Shown here: positions 15,973 to 30,152 of the stretch, in pieces
Numbering within the stretch: position 1 is the first letter of the stretch
Layout of the letters: each line of letters opens with the position of its first letter
Translations under genes and position numbers: made by a program
From: Warburgia ugandensis
Lineage: Eukaryota > Streptophyta > Magnoliopsida > Canellales > Canellaceae
Direction of reading: 5' to 3'
NCBI GenBank assembly: GCA_035236585.1
Contig: CP141132.1
Coordinates: 62,469,880 to 62,533,879 of the forward strand
DNA length: 64,000 bases
The notes under the pieces: model-generated
Seen by the model: the letters and a program-made list of their open reading frames with translations, nothing else
Database searches by the model: none
What the model was told of the DNA's origin: nothing

Positions 15973-18413
15973 TTAACAATTAATTTGACAATGTATAAGA
16001 CAGGCGCCTAGTGGATCAAAGTTAGACAATGGTGGAAGAACTTCTGGAATTAAATCTTCAATCATATTGCAAGAGTCATTAAGATCTAATTGGTGATGGT
16101 TGGCTTTAAAGACATTGAGCTCGACTTTTATATTGCCAAAGGATAATTGTAATACACCATTTCTACAATTTATGATTGCATTGGACGTCGCCAAGAATGG
16201 ACATCCAAGAATCATTGAAATTTGACTAGTGGGGTCTACTACAGGCTGGGTATCCAGGACAATGAAATCAACAGGGAAATAAAACTTGTCCACCTATATT
16301 AACACATCCTCAGCCATACCACGAGGTATCTTGATAGATCTATCAGCTAATTGTAGTGTGGTAGTGGTTGGCTTAAGCTCACCAAGTCCTTGTTACTCAT
16401 AGACAGAATATGGCAACAGATTAACACTAGCCCCTAAGTTAAATAATGCCCTATCTATGACATAATTTCCTATGATGCATGAAATTGTAGGACACCTTAG
16501 ATCTTTAAATTTTGGTGGGGTCTTATGTTGAATTAAAGAGCTCACCTACTCGATGAGGAAGGCTTTCTTTTGTACATTAAGCTTTCACTTTGTTGTGCAG
16601 AGCTCTTTTAAGAATTTGGCATAGGCTGAGATGCTTTTAATCGCATTAAGCAATGATATATTGATTTGTACATGTTTAAATACCTCCATTAACTCATTGA
16701 AGTTTGATCCCTTCCTAGCTTTATTCAGTAATTGGAGAAAAGGGGATTTAGGCACATAGGGTGCCTCCACTAGAGGTTCTACATGGTTTTTCTATCTTTT
16801 CTTTTCTTTTTTTCCTTATGTTTTAGTTGCCTCTTTTTCCTTTATAGTTTCTTTAGCCTGCCCTTCTTTGTTATCGATTTGATGATCGTTCCTAAGGGTG
16901 GTTATAGACTTGGCATGCTCATGAGGGCTAGGGTTTTGAGAACATGACCCTATCTCAAATTGACCCTTGGGTTTAGGGATGGGCTGACTAGGAAACTGAC
17001 CCTTTCCTCTATTATGTAATTCAGCTGACAAGTGGCTTACCTACGTGTCTAGTTTGGCTATGGCTTGAGAGTTGACATCACTTGACTATCTACTCTCATT
17101 TTGCAACTGGTGTAAGGCCTTTTTAATGTAAACATTATCCTTTGTAATTTTTTCAAGCATAGTATGGATGTTTTCCTCTAAAGATGGGTTCTTTTGTTGT
17201 TGAGGTTGTTGAAAGCCAGGTGGCTGATGGGGAACTATAGTTCTAAGAGGAAAGTTTTGGACAGGAGGATTTATAGATGGTCCTCCTTGGTGGTTATTCT
17301 TTGACCAAGACAAATTGGGATGCTTGACCCATCTAGGGTTGTAGGACTCAGAATATGAGTCGTTGATAGGTTGGCAATATGCATTCAATGCATTTGCTTG
17401 GTCATGATAGTCGTTCAACACTCTATTGATGGGCAAGATGAGATGAAATGGGCTAGATTAGAACAAGTAGCACATACCTCTTGTGGAGGTTTATGGGATA
17501 ATGTAGCAGCCATGAACCATTGAAACATACTTTCAAGCTTGTCCATTCTTCCACCTAATTTTTCAGCGACAAAGTCGAGCTTATGGGATAGATCAGTAGG
17601 CACTCCTATCTCATAAAGACCACTTTTCTTAGAGGGCTGGTTAGTTCTTTCTCTCATATTTGGATAATCCCATTACTGAGAATTATCGGCCACTATTTGA
17701 AAGAATTTCCATGCCTCACTTTCATCTTTTAATATGAAGGTCCCTCCACTCGCTGCATCTATCATTTGTCTATTTTGAGGCCCTAATGCCTCATAGAAGT
17801 ATTGAACCTATTGCCATTTCTCAAATCCATGATGAGGGCATTTTTGCAACAGTTCAATTCACTATTCCCAACATTCGTAATATTGTTCATCATCCCTTTA
17901 TTGGAAATTTATAATTTTATGATGCATGGCATTTGTTTTGTGAACTGGGAAGAATTTGTTCAAAAACTTCTTAGACAATTGGTCCCATGTATGTATGGAA
18001 CCCACCTCCAAGGAATTATGCCATGACTTGGCTTTTTCCTTAAGTGCGAATGGGAATAACCTAAGCCTAATCAAATCATCCAGAAAATTTTGGAACCTAA
18101 ATGTGGCACAAATATCAAGGACTCCTTGATATGTAGGTAGGGGTCTTCTCAATCTCAACCATAAATGGTAGGGAGTAATTGAATCACTGCTGACTTTAAC
18201 TCAAAGTGGTCTACATTTGTAGGAGGTAAAGCTATGCAGGATGGGGTATTGAATTGGAGCGGCACATAAAAATCTCTAATTGTTTTGCTCAATCCCTGTT
18301 GGCGGTTCAGACATGGGGATAGGAACTAGGTTTCTTTCCCTTTGGTGTTAGATGCGTTTAATCTCTGGGTCTAAAGGTAATAGCTTTGGGTTCTGAGATC
18401 GACGCCCCTGCAT
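15973..18413 (-). pseudogene. gag-protease polyprotein of E2, decayed
   Basis: Element-sense reading starts at an ATG at 18411-18413. It passes through a Gag N-terminal block with FELKSAVIQLLPTIYG (about 18.15-18.21 kb), a Gag core with RLRLFPFALKEKAKSWHNSL (about 18.00-18.07 kb) and a CCHC knuckle, CATCSNLAHFISSC (about 17.43-17.48 kb). It then enters a pre-protease block (16585-16770) and an aspartic protease. The protease tail includes ILGCPFLATSNAIINCRNG (about 16.14-16.21 kb), and the region stops at 15973-15975. The active site should be DLGAS, but here it reads NLGAS (Asn codon 16438-16440), so the catalytic Asp is lost. Several stops and frame changes break the rest. The same terminal stop in E3 shows that the coding region ends after protease in the family. 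Confidence 0.85.
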
Positions 18414-19569
18414 GAACTAACCTAATCTAAAATGTCCTAATCTAAATGCTAACTCTAACTCTATTTGATGTGAACACAAGGCATAGTCAAACAATTCTTA
18501 GGCTAATAAGAAATATTTTGATTTTCTAGTATTTGAGTGGGGACAATGCTTTTAATTAGTCTAATATAGTGCTCCTCCTCTCCTTTAAATTTGATTATTG
18601 CTTACCAGTTAGGTTTTGTGCAAGGTGGTTAATACAATCCAAGTGTAAGGAGATGTTTAGACCTCACAAACGTCAATGGAAGGCATGGAAAAATCACTTA
18701 GATTTTAAGACACCCACTATGACCATAGTGCTCAGAAGCCACTAGAGTGACAATAGATCGCGTCTTAGTCAGAGGGTCCTACGAGCATGTGATGACCCTA
18801 TAGGTCTCTTCTGATTGATTTTAATTTGATTTAAGGGGTAGGGTAGCGTGCTAGAGGTGATCATCCTAGGTGGGCCATGGAGTGGTGATGAAATCCACCA
18901 TTGATCTTGTAGGGTTGGGTGCCCTTATTAATTAATTTTCACACTCCATAGAAATTCAATCAGCATATAAATCACTTAAAGCATTAGACGTGTCCTAAGA
19001 TGCAATTAAAAGCAATAAACTAATGCGAACCCTAAAAATGCAGCAGTTATCAAATATGCCTTCTATATGCGCTAATACTACCAAACAAGGCACATGCAAA
19101 CCCTAATCTAAGAGTTAAAAGGAGTGAGGGAAACTTATGGTGGGGTTTCTAATGAAGATGAAGTGTGGGCCACCTGATCCCACACTTGCCTATATTATAC
19201 AACCCTTAAAAAATTAAAATGGAATTTGCAAATTACAAAGGGGCATCACTACATGATTCACTCAAAAGAAAAGAGAAGAAAATTTCTAATATAGGAAAGT
19301 AGGGAAAGTTCTATTTTGATGAAGATCTCTTTGTCAATTTCCTCTACTTTCCTATTTTTCTGAAAAAGAAAATTAGAAATAAATACTAAATTCAGGAAAT
19401 AATGTAGTTTATTCACTAAAGAAATTGAAGCATGCACCTAAATTTTCCTAAAATGCTAAAACTGTGCAATTCCTAAATTTTTTTGTTGTTGGAATTTTCT
19501 CTTCTTTTTTATTATTATTTTTGGATTTTTTGGATTTTTAATTAAATTATATAAAAACTCCATTGTGTG

Positions 19570-19587
19570 TCCTTGACAACGGTGCCA
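19570..19587 (-). other. Primer binding site of E2, tRNA-Asp type
   Basis: In element sense it reads TGGCACCGTTGTCAAGGA, six bases from the LTR edge. It matches 14 of 18 positions of the complement of plant tRNA-Asp, as I recall that tRNA, and all four differences are transitions. Confidence 0.75.
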
Positions 19588-19593
19588 AAAACT

Positions 19594-21474
19594 TGTTTTT
19601 TTTTGCAAGTACACGAGCTATTGTGATATAGGTAATTCAAATACGGGTCGATCCCATAGAGACGCCCTTTAAAAATTTGAGTTTTTAATCAAATTTAATT
19701 ATTTTAAAATTGAAATTAATAGACAAAAATTAACAGAAATGGAAATTAGACTTTAGATGTATTTAATCAATGAAATTATAGAGGTTTATAAATCTGGTAT
19801 CCTAAATCATGATCAACCTTCATTAACATGTTTCTAAAACTTTTGATTAATTATCCACTAGAGGGATTAAGCATATTTTAAAAATTCTGAGACATCTGAA
19901 TTAATTATGAAATTTGAGATTTGATGGCTTAGATCTAATTTCAGATTCTCAAATTAAAAATCAAGAATATTAAAAGTGCTTTAAATTGTCCTATAATAGA
20001 GATTTGAAGGTTAATTGAAATTCTGACATGAAATAGATGAGAAATTGATGTTTTCCTATTGGTTTAAGCTAAATCGTTGATTTAGTTATGCTTAAATCAA
20101 TCGAATATGATTTTTGGAATTATCTAAGATCCCGCAGAATGTGAATAATACAAAACCTAGATAAAGAAAAGGACAAAATAGACTAAAAGATAAAATAGGG
20201 ATTCAAATGATATTTTAATTTTTCCACTCAGGGCATAATTGAAAATTTTCATGACACTTCCTTAAAATTTCTGAAGAAGATGATTTGCTGGAGGGGATTA
20301 CCGGAGATGATGGAGTGCTCTGGCTATGCTGGAAAGGTGCCTAGGTGCGGTGGGAGCAGGACCTGTTGGAAAGATGGGCGTCGCACACTGGCCAGTGGTG
20401 TCACCTGGGCGATAAAGGAAAAAAACCAGAGTAGACATCGTCTGGCTCTGGTTCGTTTGGAGAAGAGGAGATGGGGCGTGGAGTCAGGGCCAGTAATGAT
20501 CTGGGTTGTCCATGCTGGACTGGGTGGTGAAGATGGAGGATAGGGGAGAGGTAGACGACGTTCTAGTTTTCTGGGCGTTGTTTGGTGGAAAGGCTGGAGC
20601 AGAGGAGAAAAGGAAAAATGACGCCTGCTGAGTAGGCCGGCCTGGGAGTTAGGTATTGGATGATAGCTTGGAACAGTGAAGACAACAAGGAATAGAGGAA
20701 TGGAGAACAGGGGCAGACAAGCCTGGGGGTAAGAAAAAAAACGAGATTGGTGTGTGAGATGGGAGGGGCAGTGAATTGGGTTTGATGGGAGCAGAGTGAA
20801 GAAGATGGCTGGGGGTGTTGGGTTGCAGTGAAGGGAACGTGAGGAGATGGAAATAGGGATGAAAGGTGGTGCTTCAAAGGGAAACAAAAGAACAGAAGTA
20901 AGTGAGAATAGGAAAATGATGAACACAAACAGAAAAATCAGAATGGAAAGTAAAAAGAAAGTAACACAGTCCTCCACCTCCCCTGCGACTGACTCCTCCT
21001 TTTAAAGCCTTACGCTTTTCCTTACGGGAAAGAGGTTGTTTCCACTTAGAAACTTCTTTATTCCAAAGTTATCTCCATCTAGGAAATCTCATGCATAATT
21101 CTCTTTCCTATAATTAGAACTCAAATAATCCAATCCTTCTTTATTGATCTTCAAAATGATCTACATCATTGAAATTTAATCTGATCCACCCATTCCTCTC
21201 TTGATCGATCTGCATCATTGAAAATCAATCTTAGCAATCCAACCCTCCTTTAGTTGATCTACAAGGCCAAAGACTAGATTACAGTAACCCAAACTGTACA
21301 TTAAGCATCCTGTTAGCTCAATTGATCATCTAACTATTAATTTTGACAATTTATTGTTGGGTGGTCAATTTAGGCTAAAATTTATAGATTATCTAAAAAT
21401 CATCAAATTGATGAGTTAGATGTTTGATTAAATGCTAAATTAGGGATCTTTTATCCAAAATTAAACACTTAACA
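19594..21474 (-). repeat. Right LTR (5' LTR in element sense) of E2
   Basis: 1881 bp, edges TGTTTTTT and TTAACA. It differs from its partner (1981 bp) by numerous substitutions and indels, so the insertion is not recent. A tRNA-like motif lies at 19616-19660. Confidence 0.93.
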
Positions 21475-22122
21475 ATATTAAGTGGATAAGGACTTGAGAG
21501 GTCCACATTATTCTCACTATTGAGATTTGTTTTAAAGGTTATGAATGTGCAACCTTTGGCCACCAGTTACCAAGGTGGTGGCATTGCAGTACCACAAGCC
21601 TTATCTCCTATTGCCCCCATTGTCCCTTTTGATTGGATAACCTTTGACAACATTCTTTTGCTTACTCGAGGAGAAAACAAATCTATTTTTGTTTTTTAGC
21701 CCATTATGGGACTCTATGAAGGCCGTCTAAGCTCATTTTGTTGATGTTTTATGTGGTGCCTCACTCTAGTGGCCCTTTTTGAAGAAATCAAACTTTGATT
21801 GGATGATCTTTTATTTGAAAAAGAGTAGAAATATTTGAACCATGTGGGACCAACATTTTTTCTACTTTTCCTAGACTTAGTTTAGTGTAAAAACATCCCC
21901 AATAGAAATGATTTTGAGCCACACCTTCTTCATTTTATAAAAAATCAAAGAGATCAGTTTAAAACCTAGGCGGCCCCATTATTTCTTTGATTTCATCACT
22001 TTTTCCAAAACTAGGATATTAAGTTCTTTTTCTTAAATTTCTAGAATAAAGAAATAATGATAAAATATTTAATATTATTATAAAATTAGAAAGGATGATG
22101 GACCTATAGGGTCATTTTAATC
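21475..22122. other. Right flank of E2 with repeat R2 copy 2
   Basis: 21970-22122 aligns with 9598-9770 (R2). 21475-21969 may be decayed coding sequence in line with the PMD pseudogene left of E2, but the match is too weak to call. Confidence 0.45.
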
Positions 22123-23967
<1,845 letters not shown>

Positions 23968-26900
23968 TGTAAAGATCCTAATTTTTAAATTTCATTTTAA
24001 AGGATTATAAATTAATTTTGATAAACATAAATGGGAGAATCTTCATATTTAGGTTCCATTGAATTGACCTTTTGAAAGACATCAAATTGGACCCCAATAC
24101 CTTCATATTTGGATTGTACTTGGAAAAACGATTCAAACGATACGAAGGCTATTTTTGTAAATTTACAAGTGGGCCCCGTCTGTAGCAATTCATGTCAGAT
24201 AGTCATGATAAGTTAGGAACCCCTCGCAATGATACTCAGAATTGATTAAAATTGTGATATCTTGAACTAGCTGAACGTCATAATTAGGTGTTTATAAATA
24301 AATAAAAGAAAATGATTAAAATACTTAAAGGGGGGGAGGGGAGGGGGACAAATTGATATTGGCACCCCTCCCACTTAAACCAAAAAGGAAAAATTGTTAG
24401 GTCTGTCTTCAACCTAAAAAACCTTATGAAAATGATGGAGGGAGAAGAGAAAGGGGATAGAAAAGAGAGAGGGAGCGGGTTTGCACGCCAAAAAAATGTA
24501 GAGCTTGCTAGAGAAGGGTTGGAGGGTTTTCAGTTTACCAGAGAGGCAGAGATTGCCAGCAACAATGGTGGCTCTGAGCTCAAATCCAAACCGTCCACCT
24601 CACTCAACACTAAGGCACGAACAAAAGCCCTTTAGTTTCATCACGATCGGAGGAGGATTAACACTGGATCAGAGCAGGAACAGTACTCGCATGAAATAGT
24701 CTTCGAAAAAACATCAAATGGAGTCTCCTCTAGCAACGATAAGTGATCTTGGAAATCCATAGAGGTTAATTTTCCCATGATTTCTGTGCTTTCTTATTCG
24801 AGTTGACTGTAGAATAGGAAAAACTAGGTGTTTTTCAGTTAGGGTTTAATTGATTCACACCAAAACAAGATTAGAACCATTGATCTTATTTGTATTTAAC
24901 AAACAAAGATGGTCATGGGCGTTGACCAACCCGTTTGAGGATTTAATCATCTGATTGAAGTTTGAACAAAGGTGATCCAACTACTAAAGCCTTATCCACA
25001 TTGATCCAACTGTTCAAATTGTAAATCATGCTTAAAAATAGTCAAACATACACTTTTTGTGGCTCAGATTGGACTGAAATGGAAATATGGGCTAGAAAAC
25101 AAATCAGATAGTCTAGATTGTACAATCTGTTATTGTGTAAATAGTGACTGGCAACATCTGATTGATGATCAGATGCTTCCGACGGGTTCTCCATCTTTAA
25201 AAATGATATGATGAGTCAAAAATTTAAGATTTTGAAGTGAAACAGATCAGATGATCTTGGCCGTTTGATTTGTCACTACTCAAACAAGGACTTGGCGACG
25301 CCTGATCTATGATCAAATGCCACCATTGCATTCCTAAGGCCAAATTGACATAGGATAAGATAGATTTCACCGATTCATTGGTTAAAAATGTATAATGACA
25401 TGTTGAGAACAAGATTTGACCAATTCTAGTCATCGGATCACCATTTAGAGAGTGAATAACGGATCATGGGATGATCTGATACTTTTCTTACATATGACTA
25501 GTGATAAATAGTTGGAAGAAGAGTTATCAAAACTCTAATGGCTTGAGATGAGTTTAATAATCTATTAGTAATCTAAAAATGACAATTAGACCACCATTCA
25601 ATATTTAGAAATTGAAAATACAAATATAGATCAATGAATGATAATCAATGCCTTAGATTTGATAACCTACGACTTGATAGAAGTAAGATTGGTGAACAAT
25701 GAAGGGAAACACAGATCAATAGCTTAAATGGCTAATATTGTTCGATCTTGATGGTAGAGTGGTGAAGGATTTTTAAAACCTTAGGGTTTGACGATTAATA
25801 GGTGATTTAGATTGTCAGATCATGGTAAAAATATTCTTTTATAATTATTAGCATACAATTTTCCATTGACAAGAAAATCTGGAATATCAATAGGTTGACC
25901 GATAAGTCGAGTTTAAGAAGGAACATAGCTAAACTGGAAATTTCGTCTAAGAGGTAGGTGGTTTTAACATCTATTTGCCATTAAGATTTTAACTAATCAA
26001 ATCATTTGCTTATCATGTTTTCTATTCTAGGTTACTTGATTATCATGAGATTTAGATTATATTATGTTACTTTGTTTTAAGCTTTTTACAGAATGCTATA
26101 TTTACAAATGAGGCATGTGTGATTATATATACGTATCTTTATAACTATGATGCATATTTCTATATGAAAAATGAAAATGATATTATTACACGCAATTGTG
26201 TGTTTTTGAAAGAAATGATTATACTTGAAATACATCAATCCCATGTTTTGAGATGAGTTAAAGAAATGCATGATTTTGCATGAGATATATATTACACGAT
26301 TTAAGATCATTTGGGATTGAGATATATCTTTATTTAGGTTAATAAGCCTGGTGGGCATTATGGTAAGAGGTTGAATGGGGTGGCTTCTTGGCCTCTAACC
26401 ACCAAAGGAGGAAGGTATCCATGCCCAAAGTGGCATCATTTGTCTCGACTGCTGTGGTAGGAACAACCATTGGAGGTGGTCACAGCACCCTTTTGAGACA
26501 TATCTGTAGTCATCGTGTAGGCTACGGTGGCTATTCTCTAGATACCAAAGAGGCACGATTCAGTGATCTAGTTGTGAGCATAGTGTGCCATAGGATTTCT
26601 ATTTTGTGACCCATGTAGATGGGCTTGATGGTCTTTAGATGAGTACTCATGACCGACCGATTGATGTGTTCACCGGAGTGCTTATGTGCACGTGATGATG
26701 TTCTCAATTTGGGATTGCCTACGTTCGAGGTTTAACCTATCACTACTTTAATACTTTGAGGACCTTATGAATTTTGATTTATCAAGTTAGATAGTGGATA
26801 TTTCACATAGTTCTCAAGATATTCTTACATGTGATTTTGGGATATGTTGTATATATAGTGATTTACTTTCAATTACCATGATGATTCAACCATTTGAAAA

Positions 26901-27761
26901 ATTCATGTTTAAAGTTGTACATGTTTTATATTGATACTACCTAAAAATGTTTTATCATGAAATTGTAAGCTAAGAATTACATATGACTTTATTCATGTTT
27001 CTTCTCTTTCATTTGATTATCATATTCTTTAGAAAATGCTTGAAAAATGATTGAGATGCTATTTAGAATTGAATTACAAACTTGATAAAATAGATGTGAA
27101 ACTACCTACACAAGCGCAAGCTTGCTGAGATATTGTAAATTGTTTACAATGTCTCAGGTTTAAACAAATCGAATAGGGAAAAGGAAGCAGAAGACTGTGT
27201 TAGAGACTTTTAAGATGACTAAGCAGGTATATTAAACAGGATTTTAATGTGGTTGCTCAAATATTAAATTGAACTAATACCTTGATCTAATATGACTTTG
27301 CTTTATGGATATGTAGACATGTAATTGGAAGTAGTGGTTGTGTGGCTATGACTAGAGGTATATTTTAAGTCGTGGGTGTTTCTTTGGTTTTGATTTAATT
27401 TTGATTTTTAAAACACCCAGTCATGTATGTAAACGTGATGGGATGGATACAAAGTCTTCCTTATTCGTTTAATTATGAAAATTGTTTTTATCAAGTACTT
27501 CAGAATGACATGCATTAAATGTTTAATGTTTGAAAAACAGAGGAAATTCTGATGAATTTTCAATAGAATGTAGTGCTCATTTCACTGATAATCCTTTTTG
27601 AGAAAGAAAAATAACACTCGGGGCTTATAAGAATGAGTTTTTAAAACATAAGGTTCTTCTGCTGTTATCTGATTTTCAAAAATGATTTTTAGTAGAGATC
27701 GATCTCGCATTTTAATCATCTTTTACATTTAAAAAGTCTTATAAAAACCCAAGTCATTACA
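23968..27761 (+). mobile_element. Family B solo LTR (3794 bp), perfect target duplication
   Basis: Left edge TGTAAAGATCC, right edge AAGTCATTACA, flanked on both sides by GGTAG (23963-23967 and 27762-27766). The body aligns with the solo LTR at 33443-36444 around the conserved GTGGGCATTATG to GTGAGCATAG block (26351-26583 against 35281-35529). It aligns in reverse with the LTRs of the host element at 30153-54837, for example around GCTTGCTGAGA. Short frames inside (such as 26388-26609) are not genes. Confidence 0.9.
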
Positions 27762-27766
27762 GGTAG

Positions 27767-28069
27767 TCTCCACTTTTCCTTTGTATCCCACAACCATGCC
27801 AAAGAAATTCCCTTAGGAAGGGAGTACTAAGGCTGCCATAGATGGAGGCACCTAGCAGTTTTTCTAAAAAGAGACCCAACCATTTAGAAAAATGAAAGAA
27901 GTGGGCATGAGAAAAATGGTTTATGCTTCTCCTGGGCTAGAAACTTTAAGAAGAGGGTACCAGCTTAGGAGAGAGCAAATAAGAGACTTTGTTATGCCAG
28001 ATACTCTAAGAAAAGGGTGGCCTTAGTGAGTATAAAATAAATGAAAAGGAATGAAACCAAAGTGAGCTA
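27767..28069. other. Short unassigned interval
   Basis: Purine-rich sequence leading into the tandem array. No gene or element ends seen. Confidence 0.5.
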
Positions 28070-28510
28070 TATCCACTTGTTTTAAATGTCCCACTCTAGG
28101 GTGGAAATGAGATGGAATAAGCAAAAAAGAAGAGCCTAAGGTGAAAAACACTCATTAAGATTGAATGTCCCTTCAAAATGAGAAGAAGGGAGTGGCATAA
28201 GGAAAAGGAAAACAACTGAGGTGGGAAGTGTTCATTAAAATTGAATGTCCCACTTTAAAAGGAGAGAAAAAAGAAGAAATGGAAGAGGGCTAGAGAGAGA
28301 ATGAAAAAGAGAAGACCTAAAGAGGTGTCATCTATTAGAGTTAAACACCCTACCTTAGGATATAGTAAGAAGAAGAGATAGAAGAAAGGAATTAGAGTTG
28401 AATGTGTCCACTAAGTTTGGACATCCCACTTTAGAGATGAAATAGAAGATGAAGAAGAAAGGAACTAAGGTGGAGTGCACCCATTAGGCTTGGGTATCCC
28501 ACCTTAGTAT
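28070..28510. repeat. Degenerate tandem array, 70-100-bp units
   Basis: A core close to CATTAGANTTGAATGTCCCACTTTAG recurs about six times, near 28076, 28150, 28232, 28333, 28409 and 28477. The spacers between cores are AG-rich. No open frame spans it. Confidence 0.65.
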
Positions 28511-29659
28511 GGAATAGAGGACAAAACCAAAGTAGAACATGGAGATCAGTGTTCCTTAAATTAGGAACACCAAGTTCTTAACTTAAGGAGGGTGGGGTAT
28601 CGTACTTACCTAGAGATGGTGCCTTCTCCTTGCCAACTTCTGCATGGAACCTTATAAAAAACAAAGAATGGATGGTTCAAGGGTCAGGGTTAGATTCTTA
28701 CCTCTACTCTTGAAGAGCTGGACTTATAGCTCTGGGGAGAGATGGTGAGAGCGATCTCTCTCCCTTTGTTCCTCTTATAATTGAATATGTATCCTAGGGA
28801 CACTAAGAAATGGTTCTCCATCTCTTTCACCTATATTTATAGAGTTCTAAAGTGGAAGCCCTAGGAATTGGATGGCTAGGATCATAAGGAGAAGCGACAA
28901 AGGAATGATTGAGAAGAAAGACAGAAAGGAGCAAAGGAAGAAAATTGAAAATAAGGGTCTTAAAATTTTTTATGGAGGAAAATATGGCTACTTGGATGGA
29001 GAATTAAAAGGAGATTGGATATGGTATACTGATGTGGATAAGAAAGGAGGAAAGAGACGTTGAAAGATTGGAATGAAGAATGTAAGAGAATGGAGAATGA
29101 AAATGAGCTATGAAAGAATCCCCTTGAGTTGGGAAAGGTTGAATGGCTATTATGGATGGATGGTTAGATGAATGTCCTTCCTTTTTGAATGGTGTATATG
29201 GTAGGATTAAGACCATGGCATGGCCAAGGAAGTTTCCCCCAAATTTTATTCCAGAATTAAGTTGATTTTCCATTGAAGAAGGACATCTCCTCCTTTATGA
29301 TTAATTGATCATGTGAAATCTCCTCATATATTGTGATATAATGGCTAGGGTTGAGCTTTGGATCCTCCTCATTTCTGCATCCTTGTATCATACTTCACTT
29401 ACGATTGAATGGATGTGATTGCTTTGGAGTTTTCTTGTTTAAAGGGTCATGTTTTGTAGCTCTTTTATTCTCAACCATTGGATCAACATGCCTTAGAGTG
29501 GATGATTTAGATTCCATTGAGATTTCCTCATCCACTTTATGTCTCCACCTTTATTCCCTCCTAGATGATCATTTTTTCTCTAGCCAATGAGCTTTAAGGT
29601 ACATTTCCCCCTTCGAGTGAGATGTTTTCTCTTAAAAAATAAGGTGGACAGTCCACCAA
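28511..29659. other. Unassigned interval
   Basis: Contains small frames (28872-29063 plus, 29004-29273 minus) without recognisable domains. I see no repeats shared with the rest of the window. Confidence 0.45.
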
Positions 29660-30152
29660 AAATGTCTCCATCAATTGGGTTCTATTCTAGGCTTTCCTAT
29701 AGTCTTTTTTCTCTTTTTTCCATCCTTGTTTGAGTATGTTCTCATTGGTTTCTTAATATATCCACAAAACAATAATAGATTCTGGCCTTTGAACATTTCA
29801 AAAGTAATGATAATTGTCAGCTGTAGATTTTTGGTAAATTATCTCTCTTTTTGCCTCCTTTATTTTCTCCTTATTTTTTCCCTAATATTTTCATTTGAAA
29901 CTATGGAATCGAGGGGAGTTTTATTGCTTGGTGGGAAAGTTGTCCAACACCTTTGATGGTCTCCTTTTTTAGTTGAGTAGGAGGAGATTTAATGGGATGT
30001 GTTTTCTTGAAGGCTTTAGTCTTCTAACTTATTTTGTTTCAGAAAAAGTTCTTATATATTTGTATCTATTGTATGTGATTTAATCTTCTCTTAAAAGCTT
30101 TCTAATGTAGTGGATTACTTTTCATGTATGCATCGGAAGTTCTGTCACCTTT
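29660..30152. repeat. Repeat R1, copy 2, left part
   Basis: Aligns with 4440-4900. It is interrupted at 30152 by the family B element and resumes at 54838. The last five bases CCTTT (30148-30152) are the left target duplication. Confidence 0.8.

Larger units (their letters stand above)
12298..21474 (-). mobile_element. Family A LTR retrotransposon E2, full length, gag-protease only
   Basis: This 9177-bp element has two LTRs (12298-14278 and 19594-21474), a polypurine tract beside the left LTR, a tRNA-Asp-type primer site beside the right LTR and one gag-protease region between them, all on the minus strand. The flanks are ACATT (12293-12297) and ATATT (21475-21479), a 5-bp target duplication with one transition. 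The 1.7 kb between the protease stop and the 3' LTR (14279-15972) holds no RT, RNase H or integrase that I can read. This matches the layout of copy E3, so the element looks non-autonomous by design and not through a private deletion. Confidence 0.9.
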
